Positions 14,023 to 20,773 of a DNA stretch of 22,063 bases are shown one piece after another. The position numbers were made by a program, and so were the translations under genes. Positions within the stretch are counted from its first letter, which is position 1. Every line of letters starts with the position of its first letter. Source of the DNA: a virus; the IMG/VR virus record IMGVR_UViG_3300042478_002875, positions 1 to 22,063 of that record; one strand, given 5' to 3'. The notes below the pieces were generated by a model. The model had not been told where the DNA came from. It saw nothing but the letters and a program-made list of their open reading frames with translations, and made no database searches.

Positions 14023-16128
14023 ATGAATCTGATTGACTCAAAATCTATTTTGGCCAAACTGATGGCCACCGAAGACCTGATCGTTGAACAGCGTAATGTA
14101 TCAACGGCTTTCTTTGATGTGCAGAACCGGATTCTTACAGTTCCTGTTTTGGATAAAAATATCTCTTCTCAACTTTATGATCTTTTCATGGGACATGAAG
14201 TTGGCCATGCTCTGTATACTCCTTTGGAAGGCCTGAAGAAATCCAAAGAAGAAAAAGTCAACATGTCGGTTTTGAACATTGTTGAAGATTCCCGCATCGA
14301 GCGTAAAATCAAATACAAATATCCTGGTCTAAAGAACTCTTTTGTAAAAGCTTATCAAGAGCTTCTGGAAAGAAATTTCTTTGAAACGACCGGCAAAGAC
14401 CTTAATGAGTATAACTTCATTGATCGTGTAAACCTGCACTGCAAAGGTGGCGCATTGCTTACTATTAAATTCAACGAAATCGAGCGCGAATTGCTGGGTC
14501 TTGTTGAATCAACCGAAACTTTCGATGAAGTTGTTGAAGTCACTAAAAAAATTATTGACTACATGAAGTTTGAAGAAGAGGAACGCAAAAAACAAAAAGA
14601 AGAACGCGGAGAAGACGACTCCGATGAAGATTATGACATTGAAGAATATGAACTAGAAGAAAGTGATCCTCCTAGTGATGAAGAAGATGGTGAACCAAAA
14701 GATCAGAGTGAAGATAATTCTGAAGAAACTGAGAAAGAGGCCAATTCTTCTTCAAGCAATAAAGATGATAAAAAATCCGACAAAGATGAAGAAGAAAAAA
14801 TTCGTTCTAAAACGGATGACGCCTATCGTAAAAACGAATATCAGTTGTTCGCTAATGATGACACCGAAATTCGTTATGTGAATATTCCAGATTTCAAAGT
14901 TGAGAACAACATCTTTGATTATAAAGATGTGTACAAACGATATGAAGAAGAAGGATATGATATCGCCAAAAAAGAATTCGATTCGTTCCGTAGAGATTCG
15001 AACAAAGTTGTTTCCTATCTTGTCAAAGAATTTGAAATGCGTAAGAATGCAGATCAATTGAAACGTGCTACGACAGCGAAAACCGGTGACTTGAATATGA
15101 AACAGGTGTTCTCATATCAATTCAATGAAGATATCTTCAAGAAAATTACTGTGGTGCCTGGTGGTAAATCACATGGATTGATCATGTTTGTTGACTGGTC
15201 TGGTTCGATGGCTCGTCACCTTGCAAATACAATCAAACAACTACTTAATCTTGTAATGTTTTGTAAGAAGGTGAATATTCCTTTTGAAGTGTATTCTTTT
15301 GTTGAGAGCACCATTACAGAAAATTCATCAACATTCAAATCAAAGAAAAATGATTTTGTGATCAATGATTTTGGTCTAATCAATTTGTTGTCTAGTCGAA
15401 TGTCGGCCAAAGATTTTACTTATGCTGGCGCTGCTCTAATGTATATGGGTGGATTATCATCTTATCGTGCAATTCCCCGTACTCCTCACTGGATGGCCTT
15501 GTCGGGTACTCCGTTGAACGAAACAATTATTGCTGCTATGGAAATCATTCCTTATTTCCAGAAAAAATACAAGTTGCAGATTGTTAACACCGTTTTTCTG
15601 ACTGACGGTGATGGACACTCTTTGTCACAGTATCTACTCAACGATAAACCTTATCACACTGGAGATGTTCGTTATTCTCTTTCGAGCAGTAGAACGAAAA
15701 AAGTTAATAAGGTTGTAATTCGTGATACGAAAACCAAAAATCAAGAAGAATATCAAGCGGATTCTTATCACAATGGTCAAACTTCAGCTCTTATTAAATT
15801 GTTGAAGGCAAGAACCAAATCTAATGTGATTGGTTTCTATATTGCTCATGGTAAAGACTATCGTCAGAAAGTTGATCACTTTATTCCTATAACTAAGTCT
15901 ATTGAAAGAGAAAAGGCAAAGAAAGATAGGTATTGTGTTGTGACAAGTGCAGGTTTTGATGACTACTATATCTTGCGTTCGGAGTCTATGGACACCGATG
16001 AAGACAACGAACTTGTCGTCAAAGAAAACGCAACGACACGTGGTATTGTATCTGCTTTCAACAAGTATACGGGTAACCGAGTTGGTAATCGTGTGATTCT
16101 TAACCGTTTCATCAATCTTATTATTTAA
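14023..16128 (+). CDS. CobT-like protein: metallopeptidase-like domain, acidic linker, VWA domain
   Basis: 701 residues, the largest gene here. The N-terminal part has a zinc-peptidase-like H58-E-x-G-H62 (MGHEVGHAL) and a downstream NIVEDSRIERK (87-95) whose acidic residue could be the third ligand. A low-complexity acidic linker (about 185-265) follows. The C-terminal part is a von Willebrand A domain with the MIDAS motif D391-W-S-G-S395 (IMFVDWSGSM). T4-like phages often carry this as a 'CobT-like' protein beside a CobS-type AAA+ ATPase; no CobS gene lies in this window. In cells CobS/CobT assist cobalt insertion; in phages the role is unknown. Confidence 0.85.
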   Translation: MNLIDSKSILAKLMATEDLIVEQRNVSTAFFDVQNRILTVPVLDKNISSQLYDLFMGHEVGHALYTPLEGLKKSKEEKVNMSVLNIVEDSRIERKIKYKYPGLKNSFVKAYQELLERNFFETTGKDLNEYNFIDRVNLHCKGGALLTIKFNEIERELLGLVESTETFDEVVEVTKKIIDYMKFEEEERKKQKEERGEDDSDEDYDIEEYELEESDPPSDEEDGEPKDQSEDNSEETEKEANSSSSNKDDKKSDKDEEEKIRSKTDDAYRKNEYQLFANDDTEIRYVNIPDFKVENNIFDYKDVYKRYEEEGYDIAKKEFDSFRRDSNKVVSYLVKEFEMRKNADQLKRATTAKTGDLNMKQVFSYQFNEDIFKKITVVPGGKSHGLIMFVDWSGSMARHLANTIKQLLNLVMFCKKVNIPFEVYSFVESTITENSSTFKSKKNDFVINDFGLINLLSSRMSAKDFTYAGAALMYMGGLSSYRAIPRTPHWMALSGTPLNETIIAAMEIIPYFQKKYKLQIVNTVFLTDGDGHSLSQYLLNDKPYHTGDVRYSLSSSRTKKVNKVVIRDTKTKNQEEYQADSYHNGQTSALIKLLKARTKSNVIGFYIAHGKDYRQKVDHFIPITKSIEREKAKKDRYCVVTSAGFDDYYILRSESMDTDEDNELVVKENATTRGIVSAFNKYTGNRVGNRVILNRFINLII

Positions 16129-16139
16129 AAGGGCATAAA

Positions 16140-16370
16140 ATGAATTCTGAATATTATAATGGCAACAAGAAGGCTGTCGTCAGTAAAAAGACTTCAACCA
16201 ATATCGATGAGAATCGATCTCTATGGGAAGTTTCAATGTATATCGATAATCGAATCGTACAAAAAACTAATGCATACAACGAACAACAAGCCGAGAATAT
16301 TGCTGAAGACTTCATCAATGCTGGTTCACAGACTTCTCCTACTTTTTTGAATGAGCATCTCAATGGATAA
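16140..16370 (+). CDS. Small hypothetical protein
   Basis: 76 residues; AAGGG at 16130-16134 precedes the ATG. Soluble, Asn- and Glu-rich, with a helix near the end (YNEQQAENIAEDFINA). No motif recognised. It overlaps the next gene start region by 8 bp, so it is part of the same message as the CobT-like and MazG-like genes. Confidence 0.62.
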   Translation: MNSEYYNGNKKAVVSKKTSTNIDENRSLWEVSMYIDNRIVQKTNAYNEQQAENIAEDFINAGSQTSPTFLNEHLNG

Positions 16371-16635
16371 GCAAATCAAAGAAGTTTTCTGTATTGCACA
16401 GGAAGAGTGTGCAGAAGTAACCCAAGCAATTTCCAAAATCTTCCGTTTTGGTTTCGATTCAAAGAATCCACAGACAAACAAAAGTAATAAACAATGCCTT
16501 GAGGAAGAAGTGGGTGACCTCCTGGCCATGGTTGACATTATGGTGGAGAAGTGTATAATCTCGGATAGTAACGTTAATGCTGCTCGAAAAGCCAAACGTG
16601 AAAAACTAAAGGTCTGGTCCAATATCGAGGTTTAA
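16363..16635 (+). CDS. Second MazG-like pyrophosphohydrolase
   Basis: 90 residues from MDKQIKEVF; an in-frame ATG 12 bp upstream is also possible. The helix pattern AQEECAEVTQAISKI and LEEEVGDLLAMVDIMVE gives the E-E-x-x-E and E-x-x-D metal-binding set of the all-alpha NTP pyrophosphatases. It hydrolyses nucleoside triphosphates, perhaps damaged or alarmone-related ones. It differs clearly from the MazG-like protein at 3398-3757, so two distinct enzymes are encoded. Confidence 0.82.
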   Translation: MDKQIKEVFCIAQEECAEVTQAISKIFRFGFDSKNPQTNKSNKQCLEEEVGDLLAMVDIMVEKCIISDSNVNAARKAKREKLKVWSNIEV

Positions 16636-16636
16636 A

Positions 16637-17092
16637 ATGTTTCACAAGATTATGAACAAGGTGGGTCGGTATCGGCTCATCAAAGACAGGTTGTCCGGTG
16701 ACGATTACATGCACCGTTATTACCTGTTTCTGAAAGATCGTAAATGGTTTCCGTTTAACTTCACCTTACACAAAATTGTAAAGTCTGATGAACCAGTGAT
16801 GCACGACCATCCGTGGCCGTACATGACAATCGTTCTCAAAGGCGGTTACCATGAGCACACACCAGTCTTTGACAAAGATGGCAAGATTTTTGCCGAAGTC
16901 ACTAAGTGGCGTGGTCCCGGCTCCGTCATTATCCGTGGCGCAAAAGAATATCACTGGTTAGAACTGGACAACAATCAACCAGCAACGACACTGTTCTTCA
17001 TGGGACCACAGCTTCGCGAATGGGGTTTCTGGAAGGGCAAATGGATTCAATCCGAAGAATATCTAGAGAAACGTCTTAAAAATGAGCAATGA
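16637..17092 (+). CDS. Cupin-like protein
   Basis: 151 residues. The middle carries a cupin-type pattern: MHDHPWPYMTIVLKGGYHEH (two His and a Glu-type ligand arrangement, H-x-H with later H/E) and a second motif in RGPGSVIIRGAKEYHWLEL. The C-terminus is aromatic (EWGFWKGKW). Cupins bind a metal and serve as isomerases, dioxygenases or sugar-binding proteins; the reaction cannot be fixed from sequence. Starts 1 bp after the MazG-like stop and overlaps the next small gene by 11 bp. Confidence 0.72.
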   Translation: MFHKIMNKVGRYRLIKDRLSGDDYMHRYYLFLKDRKWFPFNFTLHKIVKSDEPVMHDHPWPYMTIVLKGGYHEHTPVFDKDGKIFAEVTKWRGPGSVIIRGAKEYHWLELDNNQPATTLFFMGPQLREWGFWKGKWIQSEEYLEKRLKNEQ

Positions 17093-17234
17093 AGAGTTAG
17101 AAAGAATTTACGATGAGATGAAGGAAATCTTTGGAGATAATCTTCCTCATCCAGAACAGGAACCAATCCGTTTTGCATATTATGTTAGGCTCTACAAATA
17201 CTACCACGTTTCAAGCGCTTCCGACATTTCCTGA
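17082..17234 (+). CDS. Small hypothetical protein
   Basis: 50 residues beginning MSNEELERIYDEMKEIFGDN and ending in an aromatic-rich segment (FAYYVRLYKYYH). It fills the stretch between the cupin-like gene and the membrane protein gene, overlapping the former by 11 bp. The ATG lies inside the end of the upstream gene without a strong ribosome site. Function unknown. Confidence 0.55.
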   Translation: MSNEELERIYDEMKEIFGDNLPHPEQEPIRFAYYVRLYKYYHVSSASDIS

Positions 17235-17239
17235 GTAAA

Positions 17240-17422
17240 ATGCAAATCTTCTTTGAAATTTCTTTTGTTTCACTGAACCTTTTCAGCTTCATGCTCGGTA
17301 TGCTGTATACCCTCAGCAACATCTCGACATTTGGTAATCCGAAAAAACTCTGGTTACAAGTTGTTGCCTATATTGTTGGTATCGCAATTTATTTTTACTT
17401 AAAGAGTATAGGATACATTTAA
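17240..17422 (+). CDS. Small membrane protein
   Basis: 60 residues with two hydrophobic segments (about 4-26 and 38-56) joined by a short polar turn containing GNPKKLW. Ends at the TAATG that also starts the next gene, so the pair is coupled. No sequence family recognised; likely an inner-membrane protein. Confidence 0.62.
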   Translation: MQIFFEISFVSLNLFSFMLGMLYTLSNISTFGNPKKLWLQVVAYIVGIAIYFYLKSIGYI

Positions 17423-17724
17423 TGGTTCCCCAGTCCAACTTAAAGTATTACCGCATAGACGTTGTAATGAAGACGGGATTCAAGTACTCACTGGCTTGCA
17501 TGGGCAAACAGTTGAATGGTATGAAAGAAAGTTCAAGTGGGCACTGGACCGAATCTTTGAACGTTGCTGAGATAACCGAAGAAGATTATCGAAAATTCTA
17601 TTATGACGAAGAGTTGGACGCAGAACCGGCTCCTGAAAAAAAATCCAGAAAGTCTAAGAAACCAGTTGTGTTTTCCACTGTGGAAGATTTCTTAGAAGGT
17701 AACACGAAGAAGAGAAAGAAATAA
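17422..17724 (+). CDS. Hypothetical protein with basic C-terminus
   Basis: 100 residues. The first half holds YYRIDVVMKTGFKYSLACMG and the second half an acidic patch followed by a Lys/Arg-rich segment (EKKSRKSKK) and a KKRKK end. An in-frame Met at residue 16 (ATG 17467) is an alternative start. Soluble, perhaps nucleic-acid binding by its charge, but without a motif. Two bases separate it from the next gene. Confidence 0.62.
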   Translation: MVPQSNLKYYRIDVVMKTGFKYSLACMGKQLNGMKESSSGHWTESLNVAEITEEDYRKFYYDEELDAEPAPEKKSRKSKKPVVFSTVEDFLEGNTKKRKK

Positions 17725-17726
17725 TT

Positions 17727-18029
17727 ATGCCAGTATTTGATGATATGAAATTCGAACACCAAGAGTTTGCAATTGGCGGTAAACTCGTTACCGGTAGTAT
17801 AATCGTTAAAGAATACGAATACCAAGATCCAATTGCAGTTCAAAAAGTAATCAAAGAAAAACTCTTAGAAAGATTAGTGAATCATATCATAGAGAATAAA
17901 CTTGCAGAATTCACTATGGTTAAAAATCCAATAGAAGATTCCAGAATTTACAGAGTCCGTTGTTACCTTGCACCAGACCACACTGTTAAGATTCTAAGAA
18001 CCCTTAAACAGAACCAATTACAGTTATGA
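17727..18029 (+). CDS. Hypothetical protein
   Basis: 100 residues, mostly alpha/beta with alternating charged and hydrophobic residues (AVQKVIKEKLLERLVNHIIENK), no cysteine cluster or membrane segment. The overlap with the following gene is 4 bp (ATGA). No family could be named. Confidence 0.62.
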   Translation: MPVFDDMKFEHQEFAIGGKLVTGSIIVKEYEYQDPIAVQKVIKEKLLERLVNHIIENKLAEFTMVKNPIEDSRIYRVRCYLAPDHTVKILRTLKQNQLQL

Positions 18030-18166
18030 AATACGTTTACTCAGAAGAATATGATGCGTATTACGATGAAGACACCAATGAGTGGCTTGATGATAAGTGT
18101 GATGATCCGAATTGTGAATTCTGTATGAATAGACCAGAAAAACCACTGGAAAAATTAGATGAATGA
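18026..18166 (+). CDS. Tiny acidic Cys-containing protein
   Basis: 46 residues, very acidic with many Tyr, Asp and Glu, and a C-x5-C-x2-C cluster (KCDDPNCEFCMN) that may bind metal. Its start overlaps the previous stop (ATGA) and its stop overlaps the next start, the normal packing of this block, which supports that it is real. Confidence 0.58.
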   Translation: MKYVYSEEYDAYYDEDTNEWLDDKCDDPNCEFCMNRPEKPLEKLDE

Positions 18167-18446
18167 ACTTGTAGAAAAAAGACTATTAACCAGAAAGAAA
18201 AAACCAAAGGCTGGTTATCATCCGAACAGTGCGCCCTATAAAGTTATTGTGCATCCCTATCATTCTGATCCGTATATTAAAAGAGAATATTTGACAAAAG
18301 AGAAGGCTGAGAGATATGCTTTGGAACTATCAAAGAAATATAGATGTAAGATAACAATCGAATATATTAAGGTTTCCGGTCCAGGAAAAAAATTCGAATC
18401 TTCAGATTCCGGCCCAGAAAATAAAAAATTGGAAAAAAGAGTTTGA
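18159..18446 (+). CDS. Basic hypothetical protein, last of rightward block
   Basis: 95 residues, basic at both ends (TRKKKPKAGYHP at the start, KKLEKRV at the end), with His/Tyr-rich middle (VHPYHSDPYIKREYL). It is the last gene of the 18-kb rightward block. Downstream, GGTGGGGCTTTTT at 18450-18463 resembles the end of a terminator, but no convincing left stem arm could be found. Function unknown. Confidence 0.62.
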   Translation: MNELVEKRLLTRKKKPKAGYHPNSAPYKVIVHPYHSDPYIKREYLTKEKAERYALELSKKYRCKITIEYIKVSGPGKKFESSDSGPENKKLEKRV

Positions 18447-18541
18447 CCTGGTGGGGCTTTTTATTATATACGCGCTCACCCATACCCCCCATCCATACCC
18501 CATAACAGCTGCCATGGCAACCAGCAGCCACCATATAAGCC

Positions 18542-18565
18542 AAAAAAAAGGACGCCGAAGCGTCC
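18542..18565 (-). terminator. Rho-independent terminator for leftward module
   Basis: Read on the minus strand, GGACGC-TTCG-GCGTCC is a perfect 6-bp GC-rich stem with a UUCG tetraloop, followed by eight Ts. It lies 28 bp past the stop of the GP88-family gene and closes the leftward gene set against the converging rightward block. Confidence 0.93.
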
Positions 18566-18593
18566 CAAAGCAACCACCAACCACTAACCAATA

Positions 18594-19241
18594 TTAAGCA
18601 GCCACTGCTATCCGAATAACCTTTGCCATTTTCCGTCCATGGGCCGGATATCCAACCACTGCCACATCCTTGGAGTAGCAGGCACGGCAGCCATTACACT
18701 TGCCACCATGCTCATATGCACGGCACAGCGTGACACCAGCAGGCACATTGGATGCATCCGGCAGGATGGTGCTGCCATGGACACCATCCGTATACGTACC
18801 ATCCACAGCATCACTGGATGGACGGACCATGACATTAGGCAGTGCTTGCATGGCAGCAAGGATGGCAGCGAATTTAGTAAACTTATGCATCCTAGTGGGC
18901 AGCCAGTGCTTTACATGGGGAGTAGCCACCATGACAGCGTACATTTTCTCCGCAAGCTCAAGGCTGTACATGTCCCCAGAATCGAACCACCGGAAGAAGC
19001 GCTGTTTGGAGAGCGCTTTCACCATGGTGTCCACCCAGTCAGCTTCCTGCCAAGCCAGCTTATTGTCGAAGCGGACGGCTTTGACGCCAGGGAAATTGTA
19101 CATTCCGGTGGTAGCGTAGCAACCAGAGCAAGCAGCGACCAGGTCGCCGTTGGTGGCTTTGCTGCCGGGGCAAGTCTCAATAGCTTGCAGCGACCAGGAC
19201 AGGATGTTGTCCAGCTTGGAGGTTTTGGAGAGCTTATTCAT
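18594..19241 (-). CDS. GP88-family cysteine-rich phage protein
   Basis: 215 residues. Matches the plan of the phage 'gene product 88' family: an N-terminal TCPGS segment with cysteines C24, C38 and C41 (SGCYAT), a central RWFDSGDMYSLELAEK stretch, KHWLPTRMHK, and a C-terminal group C173, C182, C185, C188 (CRAYEHGGKCNGCRACY). The cysteine spacing suggests a bound metal or iron-sulfur cluster, and the biochemical role is not known to me. AAAAGG precedes the ATG, and promoter and terminator (19272-19299, 18542-18565) are its own. The GC-rich, CAGC/GCC-rich composition differs from the rightward block. The longer-looking plus-strand frames across it are shadows. Confidence 0.85.
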   Translation of the reverse strand: MNKLSKTSKLDNILSWSLQAIETCPGSKATNGDLVAACSGCYATTGMYNFPGVKAVRFDNKLAWQEADWVDTMVKALSKQRFFRWFDSGDMYSLELAEKMYAVMVATPHVKHWLPTRMHKFTKFAAILAAMQALPNVMVRPSSDAVDGTYTDGVHGSTILPDASNVPAGVTLCRAYEHGGKCNGCRACYSKDVAVVGYPAHGRKMAKVIRIAVAA

Positions 19242-19271
19242 TTTCTTGCCTTTTCTTGAATCGATGGATGG

Positions 19272-19299
19272 ATTATGACAGGACCAGAGGAAATGGCAA
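19272..19299 (-). promoter_or_regulatory. Leftward sigma70-type promoter P1
   Basis: On the minus strand TTGCCA (19294-19299), 16 bp, CATAAT (19272-19277). Drives the GP88-family gene. Upstream, minus-strand ACTAAAGTTTA (19303-19313) is separated from the -35 by 3 bp; the same box is at the promoters at 20164 and 20746. Confidence 0.85.
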
Positions 19300-19371
19300 C
19301 TGTAAACTTTAGTACTCCATCCGCCTGGTCAACCTCTTGCCAAGGACAATGGACTATGATAGGCTGCTCGG

Positions 19372-19509
19372 TTATGCTAGGACTGTACCGATTTGCTTGG
19401 CAATGCTGACAACACCATTCCAGAGGATGTTAGCGGTGGCCATGGTTTGCACAGGAAACGCAGCACCAAGAACCATGAAACCAAAAGCAAGCAGCAACCG
19501 AATGATCAT
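19372..19509 (-). CDS. Small membrane or exported protein
   Basis: 45 residues, hydrophobic N-terminal segment (IIRLLLAFGFMVLGAAF) then a weakly charged tail ending IAKQIGTVLA. Its ATG overlaps the stop of the preceding 33-residue gene (ATGA), and GGAG lies 6-7 bp upstream inside that gene. It is probably cotranscribed with the 19607-19870 gene. Function unknown. Confidence 0.6.
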   Translation of the reverse strand: MIIRLLLAFGFMVLGAAFPVQTMATANILWNGVVSIAKQIGTVLA

Positions 19510-19607
19510 ACAGCTCTCCAAAAGAAAACGTCCATACCAACCACGAACAATGCAAGCGCACCAACCACGGACAGGATCAGCAGCTCATGGCGATCAAAAA
19601 AGGACAT
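19506..19607 (-). CDS. Very small membrane protein
   Basis: 33 residues, a single hydrophobic helix (ELLILSVVGALALFVVG) flanked by charged ends. The ATG overlaps the stop of the previous gene (TAATG), and AAGGGGG is a clear ribosome site. Tandem overlap on both sides supports translation despite its size. Resembles small phage inner-membrane proteins; role unknown. Confidence 0.62.
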   Translation of the reverse strand: MSFFDRHELLILSVVGALALFVVGMDVFFWRAV

Positions 19608-19870
19608 TAAGCCCCCTTGGTGATAGTAACAGCACCAGCCTTGCGGTTGGCTTTGGCAGCCTTGGCACCAACCTTGCCGACCTGCTTGGACAGCAGCTTC
19701 TGGAGGCGAGCCTCTGCCTTAGCGATGGCAGCTGCCTGCTTGGCTTCTGCAGCCTCCAGCTTCTCTGCTTTCACCCGAGCAGCCAGCTGCTGGATCATAG
19801 CTTTAATTTCCTTAACATCAGCGCGAGCCTTACGGAGAGCTGCAACGGAGGGGGAGAGAGTCTTGGACAT
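19607..19870 (-). CDS. Ala/Lys-rich coiled-coil protein
   Basis: 87 residues. The N-terminal two-thirds is a predicted coiled coil (VAALRKARADVKEIKAM, then AEAKQAAAIAKAEARL). The C-terminus is basic and glycine/alanine-rich (AKAAKANRKAGAV), like a histone-type DNA-binding tail. GAAAGGAAG is the ribosome site in a leader shared with the 20500-20718 gene. First gene of a three-gene unit with the two tiny membrane proteins. Nucleic-acid binding is inferred from composition only. Confidence 0.7.
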   Translation of the reverse strand: MSKTLSPSVAALRKARADVKEIKAMIQQLAARVKAEKLEAAEAKQAAAIAKAEARLQKLLSKQVGKVGAKAAKANRKAGAVTITKGA

Positions 19871-19900
19871 ATTGTCTTCCTTTCAAATTACGATGGTTGA

Positions 19901-19928
19901 ATTATGACAGAATTGGAGGGATTGGCAA
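19901..19928 (-). promoter_or_regulatory. Leftward sigma70-type promoter P2
   Basis: Minus-strand TTGCCA (19923-19928), 16 bp, CATAAT (19901-19906). Drives the 19607-19870 gene. Upstream lies minus-strand CCGGTCAA (19944-19951) followed by ATCCAATGGAT, as at the promoter at 20441. Confidence 0.85.
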
Positions 19929-19952
19929 GCATCCATTGGATACTTGACCGGA

Positions 19953-20153
19953 TTAGTATGATTGACCACCAGGAAAACGCTCCCGGCTCCGACCAGGTTC
20001 GTGATAAGATTCGAAAACCTTCTCCTTAAGCTTGGTGCCACGAACCGTGCGGATGGCTTGAATCTCCGCCTCCAAGCGCCGGTGTTCGGTATGGTAAGCT
20101 TCCAAAGCCTTGGCTTGGAGGGCTTTTAATTCTCGGATAGATTGTGTTTTCAT
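19953..20153 (-). CDS. Small charged helical protein, possibly leaderless
   Basis: 66 residues from MKTQSIREL (or 67 from the ATG at 20156). Predicted helix (ELKALQAKALEAYHTEHRRLEAEIQAI), then a basic end (ESYHEPGRSRERFPGG). No recognisable family; a faint likeness to H-NS oligomerisation segments was considered but is not convincing. There is no ribosome site: the -10 at 20164-20169 ends only 7 bp before the ATG at 20156, so the transcript probably starts at or next to the start codon. Confidence 0.65.
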   Translation of the reverse strand: MKTQSIRELKALQAKALEAYHTEHRRLEAEIQAIRTVRGTKLKEKVFESYHEPGRSRERFPGGQSY

Positions 20154-20163
20154 CATGGAATGG

Positions 20164-20191
20164 ATTATGACAGAACCACAGGAAGTGGCAA
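20164..20191 (-). promoter_or_regulatory. Leftward sigma70-type promoter P3
   Basis: Minus-strand TTGCCA (20186-20191), 16 bp, CATAAT (20164-20169). Transcription should start at about 20157, placing +1 at the ATG of the next gene. The upstream box reads ACTAAGGTTGT (20195-20205) and overlaps the stop of the 20201-20413 gene. Confidence 0.82.
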
Positions 20192-20200
20192 TATACAACC

Positions 20201-20413
20201 TTAGTTCTCCAGCGGAGCGAACGGCTTTGCCATTTCATTATTGCAGGCCGCCGGGAACACTTTGCGGATGTCCTTGTGAACTGTCGCCAAAGACACTTCG
20301 AAGATCCAAGCCACAGTCTCCGCTCCTTCGGCACTGGGCCACAAAGCACCGCTATGATACTGGTGAGCTTTGGCTAAAGCCAGTTCCCAGATCGCTTCTT
20401 TGTAAGTTTTCAT
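20201..20413 (-). CDS. Small helix-turn-helix protein
   Basis: 70 residues from MKTYKEAIWEL; AAGGAGCTGACC decides this start over an in-frame ATG further upstream inside the promoter. The stretch AETVAWIFEVSLATVHKDIRKVF reads like a helix-turn-helix with a recognition helix (SLATVHKDIRK) similar in pattern to DeoR-type repressors. The protein is too short for more than a DNA-binding head. It could regulate the repeated promoters that surround it. Confidence 0.65.
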   Translation of the reverse strand: MKTYKEAIWELALAKAHQYHSGALWPSAEGAETVAWIFEVSLATVHKDIRKVFPAACNNEMAKPFAPLEN

Positions 20414-20440
20414 GGTCAGCTCCTTGTTGTCTATGTGTGT

Positions 20441-20468
20441 ATTATACCGGAACCGTGGAGAATGGCAA
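20441..20468 (-). promoter_or_regulatory. Leftward sigma70-type promoter P4
   Basis: Minus-strand TTGCCA (20463-20468), 16 bp, TATAAT (20441-20446, perfect). Drives the 20201-20413 gene. Upstream is minus-strand CCGGTCAA (20483-20490) and ATCCTTGGAT, matching the arrangement at 19901-19951. Confidence 0.9.
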
Positions 20469-20499
20469 CCATCCAAGGATAGTTGACCGGACTGGAGGG

Positions 20500-20718
20500 T
20501 TATTCCTCCTTAGCCAGCTCCTTGCCCATATCAAAGTCCAGGCATTCCTGAAGCGTAGGCTCGGGGAAGGCCAAGCACTCCTGCTCGACCATTTCACAAT
20601 AGACCTCAGCCACCCAGGACACGGGGACCTCATACTTGGAGGCAATCTCCGCAAAGGTCAAAGGACCATCCAGTATGTCCTTTTGGATATCAAAAACAAG
20701 GTTGGACATAGCGCTCAT
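20500..20718 (-). CDS. Small helix-turn-helix-like protein
   Basis: 72 residues. TFAEIASKYEVPVSWVAEVY has the spacing of a helix-turn-helix (first helix FAEIASKY, recognition helix VSWVAEVY). The C-terminus is acidic (ECLDFDMGKELAKEE). GAAAGGAAGAT is the ribosome site; an ATG at 20709 is a second choice. Encoded next to the other HTH candidate and among identical promoters, so a role in timing of this module is plausible. Confidence 0.65.
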   Translation of the reverse strand: MSAMSNLVFDIQKDILDGPLTFAEIASKYEVPVSWVAEVYCEMVEQECLAFPEPTLQECLDFDMGKELAKEE

Positions 20719-20745
20719 ATCTTCCTTTCAAATTACAATGGTTGG

Positions 20746-20773
20746 ATTATGGCGGATCCACAGGAAATGGCAA
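20746..20773 (-). promoter_or_regulatory. Leftward sigma70-type promoter P5
   Basis: Minus-strand TTGCCA (20768-20773), 16 bp, CATAAT (20746-20751). Drives the 20500-20718 gene. The upstream box is minus-strand ACTAAAGTTTA (20777-20787), 3 bp from the -35, identical to that at 19303-19313. Confidence 0.88.

Noticed and set aside
18447-18480. Rightward terminator at GGTGGGGCTTTTT
   Set aside because: There is a T-run but no upstream arm that pairs with GGTGGGG; only weak long-range pairing with GCCCAG was found.
18367-18591. Small leftward frames between the convergent blocks
   Set aside because: They cross the terminator at 18542-18565 and have no promoter or ribosome site.
18639-19259. Plus-strand open frames of 139-206 codons opposite the GP88-family gene
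   Set aside because: They mirror the codons of a recognisable gene with its own promoter and terminator, and have no recognised motif.
19337-19900. Plus-strand open frame of 187 codons
   Set aside because: Antisense to three leftward genes that have ribosome sites and coupled starts; no ribosome site of its own.
19953-20153. H-NS-like identity for the small helical protein
   Set aside because: Only a short stretch of charged helix is similar in character; the H-NS DNA-binding signature is absent.
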